Assembly (NCBI GenBank): GCA_021647465.1
Contig: JAKIUQ010000005.1
Location: 157,222 to 221,221 of the forward strand
DNA from: Emcibacter sp.
GTDB taxonomy: Bacteria > Pseudomonadota > Alphaproteobacteria > Sphingomonadales > Emcibacteraceae
Direction: 5' to 3'
Length of the DNA stretch: 64,000 nt
Part shown: piece by piece, positions 18,178 to 26,625 of the stretch
Layout of the letters: every line of letters starts with the position of its first letter
How positions within the stretch are numbered: the stretch's first letter is position 1
Notes under the pieces: model-generated
What the model saw: only the letters and a program-made list of their open reading frames with translations
The model's database searches: none
What the model was told of the DNA's origin: nothing
Translations under genes and position numbers: made by a program

Positions 18178-19692
18178 TTAGAAAGCAACATTGATGCCCA
18201 TTACAACACCGGTATTTTGGACATCCTGATCGCTATGGGTCTGGCCGGGAAGCAGGTTGCCGCCACTAATGAAGTTCAAGGGTGTATAGCCCTGCACCAA
18301 TATACCTTCGCCAAACAGCTTTACACTATCGGTCAGGAAATAGGCCGCCCCAAGAACCCATTGGTCTTGTCTTTCCCACGGTGAGCCAGCAGCTCCTGAA
18401 ATAAACGTACTAAATTCAAAAGAAAGATCCAGTCGTTTGCCGTAAAGGGCTGTACCATATTTGCCGCCAAGGGTGAAACTGGTGACCTTGCGTGCGGGGT
18501 ATATGTCCAATGGCGGGGTGGGGTTGAATGTTCCGGCCCATAGATCCGTGGTCTGGATATATTCACCGATAAACTTGAACGGACCAACGTCCATTGTGCC
18601 ATACACGGCCCATGCGGGGTTTTCTTTTTCACAAGGGTTGAAATGCACAACAGGGAACCCCTGACAATAGGCACTGCCGCGCTGGTATGACGCCCCAACC
18701 ATAGCCTGATTATTGCCACTGCCAAGATTGAAAGTATAGTTGGCGTCAATGACATAATTATTTAATTTGCTTGGTACAGACGTGCCATTCACAGGCACAT
18801 TGGCCGCCCGGAACTGTGATCCCCCCTGAACCAGCTCCGCAGAGATAGTCAAGCCATTCTTGCTGTATCCAAGCAAAGCCCCATAAGCCAGCCCGCCAAA
18901 GGCATGCCATGTGCTTGAGGCTGAAAAAGGGTTAACCGTATCGGTCAGGGCGAAAGGTATGGCCATTTTACCCACAGACAGATAAAAAGGTGATTTATCC
19001 AGATTACCAAGGGTCACATAGCCTTTGCGCAATTGAATTTGATTGCGTGTCAGGTCGGTAATGGTTCCCGCACCAAAGCTTTGCTGGGGATCATACAGCA
19101 GTTCACCGTAAGCCGTGATCCAATCCCCCATATTTGCCAGAAAACTAAGCTGGGCAGCATGAATGCCGGCTTCTGTTACCGTATCTCCAATTTGATTGTT
19201 GGCTGTAGGGTGGCGCATGAGATAACCGAATTTGTCATCTGTGTTGCTCTTCCAGTAATCGGTAATGGCCGTGACAGAACCCCCTATATAAAGGCTGTCT
19301 TCAGCGATATTACCCAGTTGTTTTTGTTCAAGCAGGTAAAGCTGTTTTCGGTTTACATTGGTTGTCTGATCCAGCATACCGTATGAAAATGTCGGATTGA
19401 AACGAACCAAACCGCTCATGTCCTGACGAGATGACTTCTTCTGATCTTCTGGCGCAGGTGCAGCAGCAATGGGAGCTTTTGAAATTGGATTTGTTTTCCT
19501 ACGGCCAGCTTCAATTTGTTCAAGTCTTTCCTTATAGGTTTTATTTTGCTTTTCCAATTGTTCAAGTCGAAGAAGAATATTTTGCAAATCTGCTACTGAG
19601 GGAGACTTCTCTGGCCCGGATTCAGCGAATGCAGATTGGCTGATGGCGAGAACGATCAAACTTACGCTGCTGATAAGATGTATTCTAGTCAT
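18178..19692 (-). CDS. LbtU-like outer-membrane porin with N-terminal coiled coil
   Basis: A 504-residue protein. A signal peptide ending near QSAFAE is followed by a heptad-like coiled coil, LQNILLRLEQLEKQNKTYKE, and a short proline/alanine linker. The rest is a beta-barrel ending in GINVAF with a terminal aromatic. This layout matches the family that includes the Legionella siderophore receptor LbtU and related carbohydrate-type porins with trimerising coiled coils. No plug domain is present, so it is not a TonB-dependent receptor. The cargo is unknown. Two tandem AT-rich repeats lie in its promoter region. Confidence 0.7.
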   Translation of the reverse strand: MTRIHLISSVSLIVLAISQSAFAESGPEKSPSVADLQNILLRLEQLEKQNKTYKERLEQIEAGRRKTNPISKAPIAAAPAPEDQKKSSRQDMSGLVRFNPTFSYGMLDQTTNVNRKQLYLLEQKQLGNIAEDSLYIGGSVTAITDYWKSNTDDKFGYLMRHPTANNQIGDTVTEAGIHAAQLSFLANMGDWITAYGELLYDPQQSFGAGTITDLTRNQIQLRKGYVTLGNLDKSPFYLSVGKMAIPFALTDTVNPFSASSTWHAFGGLAYGALLGYSKNGLTISAELVQGGSQFRAANVPVNGTSVPSKLNNYVIDANYTFNLGSGNNQAMVGASYQRGSAYCQGFPVVHFNPCEKENPAWAVYGTMDVGPFKFIGEYIQTTDLWAGTFNPTPPLDIYPARKVTSFTLGGKYGTALYGKRLDLSFEFSTFISGAAGSPWERQDQWVLGAAYFLTDSVKLFGEGILVQGYTPLNFISGGNLLPGQTHSDQDVQNTGVVMGINVAF

Positions 19693-19775
19693 AGTGCTTC
19701 CTTAATAAATTTGTTTATATACCGTGAGCTGCGCCCAATATGAGGTCGCCCGCGTGAGGGGTATTTTTAATCAAG

Positions 19776-19822
19776 AGTGTCAAAATTATATTAATTAATA
19801 GTGCCAAATTATATTAATTAAT
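19776..19822. repeat. Two tandem 23-24-bp repeats in the porin promoter region
   Basis: AGTGTCAAAATTATATTAAT at 19776 and AGTGCCAAATTATATTAATT at 19800 begin two adjacent copies that share AAATTATATTAATTAAT. Each contains the palindrome ATTAATTAAT. They lie 84-130 bases before the porin start. Confidence 0.8.
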
Positions 19823-19846
19823 GAGCTATATGAGATATTCGCTTGT

Positions 19847-20176
19847 TTAGTCTTCTGAAATATTTTCTACAGGTAGAGAGAATTTAACGAGGCCCTTCAT
19901 TTTATTGGGGTCGATGGGCTTGCCACGCCGCAGGATGCTGATGCGGCCCTGGCGGGCCAGATGTTTGGCCTGTTGTTTGACGGCCAGAAAATATTTCCGC
20001 CATGCATCTTTGGGACTGTTTTCCCGGGCGCGGTCATCGGCAATTTCAATGGCGATGTCGCGCGGGGCAACAGCCGAACCACGTTCAACGGCTCTCATGA
20101 TATAGAGGATGATGGGGTCTTCCTCTTTTTCAATTTCATTTTCAGAATTTTTATTTTCTTGTGTCATAAGGGGCAT
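19847..20176 (-). CDS. DUF3253-like small protein
   Basis: A 109-residue soluble protein with a charged, low-complexity N-terminus and a compact C-terminal half: PRDIAIEIADDRARENSPKD, then KHLARQGRISILRRGKPIDP. This corresponds to the DUF3253 pattern, a winged-helix-like fold whose function is not established. It has no signal peptide. It lies 155 bases upstream of the porin start, in the same direction. The family assignment is from memory of its conserved GRI...RGKPIDP end. Confidence 0.6.
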   Translation of the reverse strand: MPLMTQENKNSENEIEKEEDPIILYIMRAVERGSAVAPRDIAIEIADDRARENSPKDAWRKYFLAVKQQAKHLARQGRISILRRGKPIDPNKMKGLVKFSLPVENISED

Positions 20177-20270
20177 CTATCATGAAAATGTCATGGGGGC
20201 CAGATATATTCTTTAATTACGGCGCTAATTCGTTATAAAAGATCGCATAAAAAAATAATCGGGATAATAT

Positions 20271-20882
20271 ATGCCAGTAATATATATTTTATGGGGAATT
20301 CTGATCGGCGTACTTGTGGCGGCCCCGCTCGGGCCGGTGAATTTAATCTGCATTCGCCGAACGCTTGCCTATAGCAAACGTAACGGCTTTACGGTTGGCA
20401 TGGGGGCGGCGGCGGCAGATACCATATTTGGCGCGATTGCCGCCTTTGGTCTGTCTTCTGTCATGGGGCTGGTGGATGAGGTTGATGGCTGGTTTAGCCT
20501 TGTTGGCGGCAGTATTTTGATTATTCTGAGTATTAATCTCTGGACGAAACATCCTCATTTAAGCGATGTGGAAGACACGGTTCGGGATCGACTTAAAGGT
20601 GCCGCCGGGGCCTTCACGCTCACCATAATGAACCCCATGACTATTTTGGGTTTTGTCGCCTTGTTTGTGGCTCTTGGGCTTCAGAATATGGAGCCGATAA
20701 ACGCCGTGGCCATCACGATTGGTATATGTCTGGGGTCAAGCCTGTGGTGGTTTACGATTACAAGCTGTGCGGGATATATGAAAAGCCGTCTGTCCGACGA
20801 ACATTTACTGACCATCAATCGGGTTTCCGCCGTTATTGTTGCCCTGTGCGGTCTTTGGGCCGTCAGCAAATCTCTGTTTTAA
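20271..20882 (+). CDS. LysE-family amino-acid exporter
   Basis: A 203-residue membrane protein with about five or six hydrophobic segments. The family signature is near the N-terminus (APLGPVNLICIRRTL), followed by GMGAAAADTIFGAIAAFGL and the conserved MNPMTILGF. LysE/RhtB proteins export amino acids using the proton gradient. The stop overlaps the convergent cysQ end by four bases. GGGATAAT lies before the ATG. Substrate unknown. Confidence 0.85.
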   Translation: MPVIYILWGILIGVLVAAPLGPVNLICIRRTLAYSKRNGFTVGMGAAAADTIFGAIAAFGLSSVMGLVDEVDGWFSLVGGSILIILSINLWTKHPHLSDVEDTVRDRLKGAAGAFTLTIMNPMTILGFVALFVALGLQNMEPINAVAITIGICLGSSLWWFTITSCAGYMKSRLSDEHLLTINRVSAVIVALCGLWAVSKSLF

Positions 20883-21676
20883 AAGATCACTTTGCCGTTT
20901 GCGATAAAAAAGCCGTTGTGGAATCCGGGTTTCTGATAGCGAAAAGCGGTGCCGTCCGGATTGATGACAGTGCCGCCCGCCGCCTTTAAAACAGCGTGAC
21001 CCGCGCCGGTATCCCATTCCATGGTTGGGCCAAAGCGGGGATAAATATCCGCTTCTCCCGCCGCGACAAGGCAGAATTTCAGTGAACTTCCGGCCCCGAC
21101 AATATCCGTGACGCCCAGCTTTTCAAGGAAGGCATCGGTTTTGGAATCCCGGTGTGATTTGCTGGCCACGGCGGTGATGCCTTTGGCGGGGACATCGCGC
21201 ACTGAAATGGGCTTTTCCGCGCCAATAAAACGGCCTTCGCGAATATCCATCTGAACGGCATGATTTGGGTCTTTGGCAACGAACATGCGGCCCAGAGCAG
21301 GGGCATAAACAATACCAAAAGTTGGCTGACCATTTTCTATCAGGGCAATATTTACCGTAAAGTCTGTGCCTTTTTTGATAAATTCCTTCGTGCCATCCAA
21401 AGGATCAACGAGCCAGAATATATCGGCAACTTCGGGGATGTTTCCGCTGCTGGCCTGTTCTTCGGCAATGATCGGGATGCCTGGGGCTATCTCTTGCAAA
21501 TCCCGCAAAATTATGGCTTCCGCTGCCTCGTCTGCCTCGGTAACCGGGGAGGCGTCTTGCTTATAATTAACATCAAAATCTTTCGCATAGACGGCCATAA
21601 TTTTCCGGCCCGCCTCAAGCGTGGTTTCATATAATTTCTCGGCGAATATTTGATAATCAATATTATGTTTTGTCAT
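20879..21676 (-). CDS. cysQ: 3'(2'),5'-bisphosphate nucleotidase
   Basis: A 265-residue inositol-monophosphatase-fold enzyme. Metal-binding motifs are IIAEEQ, WLVDPLDGTKEFIKKGTDF and the C-terminal WDTGAGHAVLKAAGG. CysQ removes the 3'-phosphate from PAP formed during sulfate assimilation. DPLDGTKEF is more CysQ-like than inositol-phosphatase-like. Its end overlaps the convergent exporter gene by four bases. Confidence 0.88.
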   Translation of the reverse strand: MTKHNIDYQIFAEKLYETTLEAGRKIMAVYAKDFDVNYKQDASPVTEADEAAEAIILRDLQEIAPGIPIIAEEQASSGNIPEVADIFWLVDPLDGTKEFIKKGTDFTVNIALIENGQPTFGIVYAPALGRMFVAKDPNHAVQMDIREGRFIGAEKPISVRDVPAKGITAVASKSHRDSKTDAFLEKLGVTDIVGAGSSLKFCLVAAGEADIYPRFGPTMEWDTGAGHAVLKAAGGTVINPDGTAFRYQKPGFHNGFFIANGKVIF

Positions 21677-21801
21677 GGTAATGCCCAGTTTGGTTTTTAG
21701 CGAAATTCTTTAGTGAGGTTATTTTTTATTAACCATAGTTGCTATTGTTATTGCCGAATTGCTATTATATGTTCAATCTGAAATTTGTCATGTTTAAACT
21801 A

Positions 21802-21829
21802 ATGCCATACTAAACCAATGCCATACTAA
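21802..21829. repeat. Tandem 16-bp repeat before chpT containing ATGCCATACTAA twice
   Basis: ATGCCATACTAA occurs at 21802-21813 and 21818-21829, with CCA between the copies. The chpT start is 22 bases further on. The same 12-mer occurs once more, next to the sigma-54 promoter of fliK at 49467-49478. Confidence 0.75.
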
Positions 21830-21850
21830 ACCAATGAAAGTATCTGTTCC

Positions 21851-22486
21851 ATGAATGATGTCGATTTTTCTGCGCTGTTATGTTCCCGTCTTTGCCACGA
21901 TTTAATCAGTCCCGTTGGGGCCATTGCGAATGGGCTTGAAATATTGGTGGATGAAAATGATGAAGTGATGCGTGCAGAAGTCATGAAGCTGCTGGGTCAG
22001 AGCGCAGAGGCGACATCGGCCAGACTTAAATTTTATCGTTTGTCTTTTGGTTCTGCGGGTGGTTTTGGCGAAAAAGTACCTTTGAGAGAAGCCGAAAGTG
22101 CCATCAAGGGATTATATCTATCGGGCAATATTGACCTGACTTGGCAATCGGATATTGGTGGTATGGATAAAGATGCCATGAAAATAATGCTGAATATGGT
22201 CTTGCTCGCCGGAGAGAGTCTGTTTCGGGGGGGGGAGATGCTTATCGAGATTAAAGAAGAAGCACCCACTACGCGCGTTATGGTGAAGGTTCGGGGAGAT
22301 AAAATTATTTTCAGTGACCTTATTCGCAAAGCTCTTTTGGGGGAGGTGCCGGATCGTGAAATCGAAGCAAAGACAGCGCCGGCTTTTCTCGCCGCCAGCG
22401 CCGCCCGGAAAATTGGCTGCAAAATACAACATATGATGCAGGATGAACAGAATTTCTCCCTCTATATGTCCTATCAGGAAAGCTGA
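21851..22486 (+). CDS. chpT: Histidine phosphotransferase ChpT
   Basis: A 211-residue cytoplasmic protein with a histidine-kinase-like dimer fold. The H-box SRLCHDLISPVGAIANGLE puts the phosphorylated histidine at position 16, and the C-terminal half is a degenerate ATPase-like domain. In Caulobacter, ChpT relays phosphate from CckA to CtrA and CpdR. ctrA is in the same window, about 6.2 kb away. A run of nine G bases at 22227-22235 lies inside the gene. The upstream region carries a tandem 16-bp repeat. Confidence 0.9.
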   Translation: MNDVDFSALLCSRLCHDLISPVGAIANGLEILVDENDEVMRAEVMKLLGQSAEATSARLKFYRLSFGSAGGFGEKVPLREAESAIKGLYLSGNIDLTWQSDIGGMDKDAMKIMLNMVLLAGESLFRGGEMLIEIKEEAPTTRVMVKVRGDKIIFSDLIRKALLGEVPDREIEAKTAPAFLAASAARKIGCKIQHMMQDEQNFSLYMSYQES

Positions 22487-22650
22487 AGCTTTAAATAAAA
22501 GTTTACATAGCGCAATAAGCCGGTAAATTCTTTTTAATATAATTTTCCAATCATTTTATCCCTTTTTACCCCTTTTTAACTCTTTTCCACGATCTTGGAT
22601 AAGAGTGAAGATATATGACACTTCTTGTCGCGTAAAAAAGGTTGAAAGTT

Positions 22651-25600
22651 ATGGATGATTTACTAAGCGAATTTCTTACAGAGACGTCGGAAAGTATTGA
22701 TGTTGTAGATGTGGAATTGGTGACCCTGGAACAGGACCCAACAAACAAGCCAATATTAGATAATATTTTTCGTCTGGTGCATACGATTAAAGGCACCTGT
22801 GGATTTCTTGGTTTGCCGCGACTTGAAACTGTGGCCCATGCAGGCGAAAATGTTTTGGGTAAATTCCGGGACGGAGAATTGGTCGTTACGCCAGGTGCCG
22901 TTACTTTGATTTTGGCCGCGCTTGATCGCATTAAAGAAATTCTTGCAGGACTGGAAGCAACCCAGGAAGAGCCAGAGGGGGATGACAGCGACCTTATCTC
23001 TCAATTAAATATTGTGGCTTCGGGCGGTACAATTGATGGGGCGGCACCTGTTGCAGAGAAAGCTGCAGAAGAGGACGATATGGTTCTGCCCGAAATCACG
23101 CAATCCACTAATATGTTGCCGGGGCAGGTATCTTTGGAAGAACTTGAAGCGGCCTTTGCGGCGGCACCTGGCCCTGATGATGAAGATAATGATGAAAATG
23201 TGGCCGCAGAGGAAAGCGCGGAATCTCAGGATGATAACATCTTAACGCGCATTGGCGGGGTTGAGCCGGTAAAGGTTATTGTTCATCTTTTCCATAATAG
23301 AATTCTTGCAGATGCCACGGTTAAGGGGTTGATGGCAGGCATTAATACCCGTGATAGTAAAGATAAAATGGGGAATTTCTTCACGGCCTGTCTTAGTGGC
23401 AAACAAGATGCTGGCCCAAGTGTATCCGCAGCCTTTGCGGGTTTTATATCCCATGGCATTACCGAAGAACAGAATGAAACGATCTGTAAATTACTAACTT
23501 CCGTTCTGGAAGAAGTGGATTTGCCGCCCCTCGAAGTTGATGCTTTTGTGGAAACTTATCGGGGAGTTTCTGTGGATATCCTTGCCGAAGCACGTGAGGC
23601 ATCGAAAAACAACAGCAAGAAAGGCAAAGATGCCGCCACCACGGCTAAAAAATCGGGTGAGAATGGTGTCGCAAACCAGAGTATTCGTGTGAATGTTCAG
23701 GTTCTGGAAGATTTGATGACGATGGTCAGCGAACTTGTCCTGACCCGAAATCAATTAATGCAGCTGTTGCGTAATAGTGACGACAGTGAATTTTCTATTC
23801 CTTTGCAGCGGTTAAGCCAATGTACGACGGAGTTGCAGGAAGGGGTCATGAAAACCCGCATGCAGCCCGTTGGGAATGCCTGGGCCAAATTGCCCCGTAT
23901 TATTCGCGATTTACAGCTGGAATTGGATAAAAAAATTGATCTTCAAATGCTGGGCGCTGATACAGAGCTTGATCGGCAGGTTTTGGAAATGATTAAAGAT
24001 CCGCTGACCCATATGGTACGTAACTCTGCGGACCATGGGATTGAGATGCCGGCAGATCGTCTCGCAGCAGGTAAAAAAGAAACCGGAACGGTTCGGCTGA
24101 ATGCTTTCCATGAAGGCGGCCATATTATTATTGAAATTACGGATGACGGTGCCGGACTTCCCGTTGAAAAATTGAAAGCCAAAGCGCTGAAAAACGAATT
24201 GGCCACGCAGGAAGAGTTGGACGAAATGTCTGACAATCAGATTCAGAGATTTATTTTCCACGCTGGTTTTTCCACGGCGGAGAAGGTAACGGCTGTATCG
24301 GGGCGCGGCGTTGGGATGGATGTTGTTCGATCCAATATTGAGAAAATTGGTGGCACGGTTGACCTTAAATCAATTGAAGGCAAAGGCACGAGTTTCAGTA
24401 TTAAAATACCCCTGACACTGGCCATTGTTTCGGCCTTGATCGTGAAATGCCGTGAAGAAAAATTTGCTATTCCGCAAATCAGTGTTCTTGAGTTGGTGAG
24501 AGCTTCCCATGATTCAGAACATAGAATTGAACATATCAATAATACGCCAGTGCTTCGGCTTCGGGATCGTTTATTACCGCTCATCAGGTTGGATGAGATA
24601 TTGGGTATGACGGATGCGGAAACAGATACAGATGAGGCCAAATCGAAAGAGGATTATATTGTTATTTCCCAAGTCGGGACATTTACTTTCGGGATCGTGG
24701 TGGATCAGGTATTCGATACGGAAGAAATTGTGGTCAAGCCTGTGGCGCCTATCTTAAGAGATTTACATACCTTCGCAGGGAATACAATTCTTGGGGATGG
24801 TAAGGTTATTATGATTCTTGACCCGAATGGTATTGTCAGTCAAATTGGTGATAATATGAATGATACGACTGGTTTCGGCATGGAAGAAGAAGAAACACTT
24901 AAGAAAACGAAAGACGATAGGGAAGCTATTCTTCTCTTTGGTGCGGGTGGTAATAATTGCCGTGCGGTGCCGCTGTCTCTTGTGGCGCGCCTTGAAGAAA
25001 TAGATGTCGCCTCAATTGAGAAATCAGATGGAAAACCCGTGTTTCAATATCGCGGCCGATTGATGCCATTGGTGACGTTGGATGACAGCTATCAATTGAA
25101 AGAAGAAGGCCGTCAGCCCGTACTTGTCTTTACGGACGGTGATAAAACGATGGGCATTGCCGTAGACGAGATTCTTGATATTCTGGAAGATGAAATCGAC
25201 ATTGAACTATCTTCGGGCATTCAGGGGCAGGTGGGAACAGCGGTTATTAATGGTAATGCCACGGAAATAATTGATGTGGCTCACTATATAGAAAAAGCCT
25301 TTGGAACTCTGGGGACGTCAAGCACGTCTGGCCATATGGGTATTAGAGACCAGTCTCATCTTCTCCTCATTGATGACAGTAAATTCTTCCTCAATATGAT
25401 TAAGCCATTATTGTCAGCAGCGGGCTATAAAATAACGGCTGTTGATAATGCCGGGGATGCTTTGAGGCTCCGTGAAAAAGGTCAAGACTTTGATTTGATC
25501 ATTAGTGATATTGAAATGCCGGACATGGATGGTTTCGGTTTTGCCGAGAAAGTCCGTGAAGGCGGTATTTGGCAGAAAACACCGATGGTTGCCCTGTCCT

Positions 25601-25731
25601 CTCATCAAACACCGAAAGATTTTGCGCGGGGTAGAGAGGTCGGATTCGATGATTATGTGGTAAAACTTGATCGGGAATCCCTGATGTCCACTATTGTAGA
25701 ACAGATTGGCAAGACGCAGAATGCTGCATAA
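22651..25731 (+). CDS. cheA: Hybrid chemotaxis kinase CheA with globin-like insert, two CheW domains and a receiver
   Basis: A 1026-residue kinase from the ATG at 22651; a TTG three codons earlier is less likely. Order: Hpt with His44 in RLVHTIKGTCGFLG (1-105); an acidic linker; a truncated-globin-like segment (195-312) where P2 would lie; dimerisation domain (343-410); ATPase domain with VRNSADHGIE and GRGVGMDVV (445-592); CheW domain (594-735); second CheW domain (757-885); and a receiver with Asp953 in ISDIEMPDMDG (903-1022). It phosphorylates CheY and CheB after receptor signalling. The globin-like segment aligns with mycobacterial trHbN in RIGGVEP, FHNRILAD and HGIT, but Phe265 falls where the heme-binding histidine should be. 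First gene of cheAWYBR. Confidence 0.93.
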   Translation: MDDLLSEFLTETSESIDVVDVELVTLEQDPTNKPILDNIFRLVHTIKGTCGFLGLPRLETVAHAGENVLGKFRDGELVVTPGAVTLILAALDRIKEILAGLEATQEEPEGDDSDLISQLNIVASGGTIDGAAPVAEKAAEEDDMVLPEITQSTNMLPGQVSLEELEAAFAAAPGPDDEDNDENVAAEESAESQDDNILTRIGGVEPVKVIVHLFHNRILADATVKGLMAGINTRDSKDKMGNFFTACLSGKQDAGPSVSAAFAGFISHGITEEQNETICKLLTSVLEEVDLPPLEVDAFVETYRGVSVDILAEAREASKNNSKKGKDAATTAKKSGENGVANQSIRVNVQVLEDLMTMVSELVLTRNQLMQLLRNSDDSEFSIPLQRLSQCTTELQEGVMKTRMQPVGNAWAKLPRIIRDLQLELDKKIDLQMLGADTELDRQVLEMIKDPLTHMVRNSADHGIEMPADRLAAGKKETGTVRLNAFHEGGHIIIEITDDGAGLPVEKLKAKALKNELATQEELDEMSDNQIQRFIFHAGFSTAEKVTAVSGRGVGMDVVRSNIEKIGGTVDLKSIEGKGTSFSIKIPLTLAIVSALIVKCREEKFAIPQISVLELVRASHDSEHRIEHINNTPVLRLRDRLLPLIRLDEILGMTDAETDTDEAKSKEDYIVISQVGTFTFGIVVDQVFDTEEIVVKPVAPILRDLHTFAGNTILGDGKVIMILDPNGIVSQIGDNMNDTTGFGMEEEETLKKTKDDREAILLFGAGGNNCRAVPLSLVARLEEIDVASIEKSDGKPVFQYRGRLMPLVTLDDSYQLKEEGRQPVLVFTDGDKTMGIAVDEILDILEDEIDIELSSGIQGQVGTAVINGNATEIIDVAHYIEKAFGTLGTSSTSGHMGIRDQSHLLLIDDSKFFLNMIKPLLSAAGYKITAVDNAGDALRLREKGQDFDLIISDIEMPDMDGFGFAEKVREGGIWQKTPMVALSSHQTPKDFARGREVGFDDYVVKLDRESLMSTIVEQIGKTQNAA

Positions 25732-25755
25732 ATATTTCAAAAAAGGTAATATGCT

Positions 25756-26208
25756 ATGAAAAATGAAAATAGAGATTTCGTGACAATTCGCCTGTCAGGC
25801 CAGTTATGTGGTATTCCAATATTATCTGTACATGATGTTTTGTCTGAGCAGACGATTACGGCGGTTCCTCTTGCACCCAGTGCTGTCGCGGGGGTTTTAA
25901 ATTTGCGGGGCCGAATTGTTACGGCAATAAACTTGAGGGAACGTTTGGGCCTGGATGACGGGGGTGAGGGCAATGAGAATATGAGCATTGTTGTTGAATA
26001 TGAGGGCGAACCCTATAGTCTTTTGATCGACTCAGTTGGCGATGTTTTATCTTTCCCGGAAGATAAGTTTGAACGCAATCCGGTTACTTTGGATGCACGT
26101 TGGCAAGGGGTGTCTGAGGGTATTTATCACATGGAAGGTGAATTGCTGGTCATTCTTGATGTGGAAAAGCTATTGAATTTTGGGACAAGTCAGGCTACGG
26201 CTGCCTGA
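25756..26208 (+). CDS. cheW: Chemotaxis coupling protein CheW
   Basis: A 150-residue SH3-like coupling protein linking receptors to CheA. Typical stretches are LCGIPILSVHDVL, GVLNLRGRIVTAINLRERL and YSLLIDSVGDVLSF. It lies 24 bases after cheA and is co-directional with cheY, cheB and cheR. AAGG precedes the ATG. A second ATG five bases upstream is out of frame. Confidence 0.95.
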   Translation: MKNENRDFVTIRLSGQLCGIPILSVHDVLSEQTITAVPLAPSAVAGVLNLRGRIVTAINLRERLGLDDGGEGNENMSIVVEYEGEPYSLLIDSVGDVLSFPEDKFERNPVTLDARWQGVSEGIYHMEGELLVILDVEKLLNFGTSQATAA

Positions 26209-26259
26209 GTTAAATTATAATTAATTATCTGAAAGCAAAAAATTGCTTGGAGAAGAATA

Positions 26260-26625
26260 ATGAAATCCTGTCTCGTTGTAGATGACTCGAAAGTGATAAG
26301 AAAAGTTGCAAGGCGAATTCTGGAAGAATTAGATTTTGATATTCGCGAGGCTGTGGATGGTCAGGATGCGCTGAATGCATGTCATGATATGTTGCCGGAT
26401 GTGGTTCTTTTGGACTGGAATATGCCAGTGATGAATGGATTGGATTTTCTAAAAGCCCTCAGGGCTTCTGACGGCGGGGACAAGCCTGTCGTTGTTTTTT
26501 GTACGACAGAAAATGATATGAGCCATATCAGCGCCGCAATATCTGCGGGCGCCGATGAATATATTATGAAGCCTTTTGATCGCGAAATCATCGAGTCAAA
26601 ATTTTCTCAGGTAGGATTGATTTAA
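26260..26625 (+). CDS. cheY: Chemotaxis response regulator CheY
   Basis: A 121-residue single receiver domain. The acidic pocket is Asp8-Asp9, the phosphorylated residue is Asp52 in VLLDWNMPVMNG, and the conserved lysine is in IMKPFD. When phosphorylated by CheA it binds the flagellar switch. GGAG lies before the ATG. The stop is immediately followed by the cheB GTG start. Confidence 0.93.
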   Translation: MKSCLVVDDSKVIRKVARRILEELDFDIREAVDGQDALNACHDMLPDVVLLDWNMPVMNGLDFLKALRASDGGDKPVVVFCTTENDMSHISAAISAGADEYIMKPFDREIIESKFSQVGLI

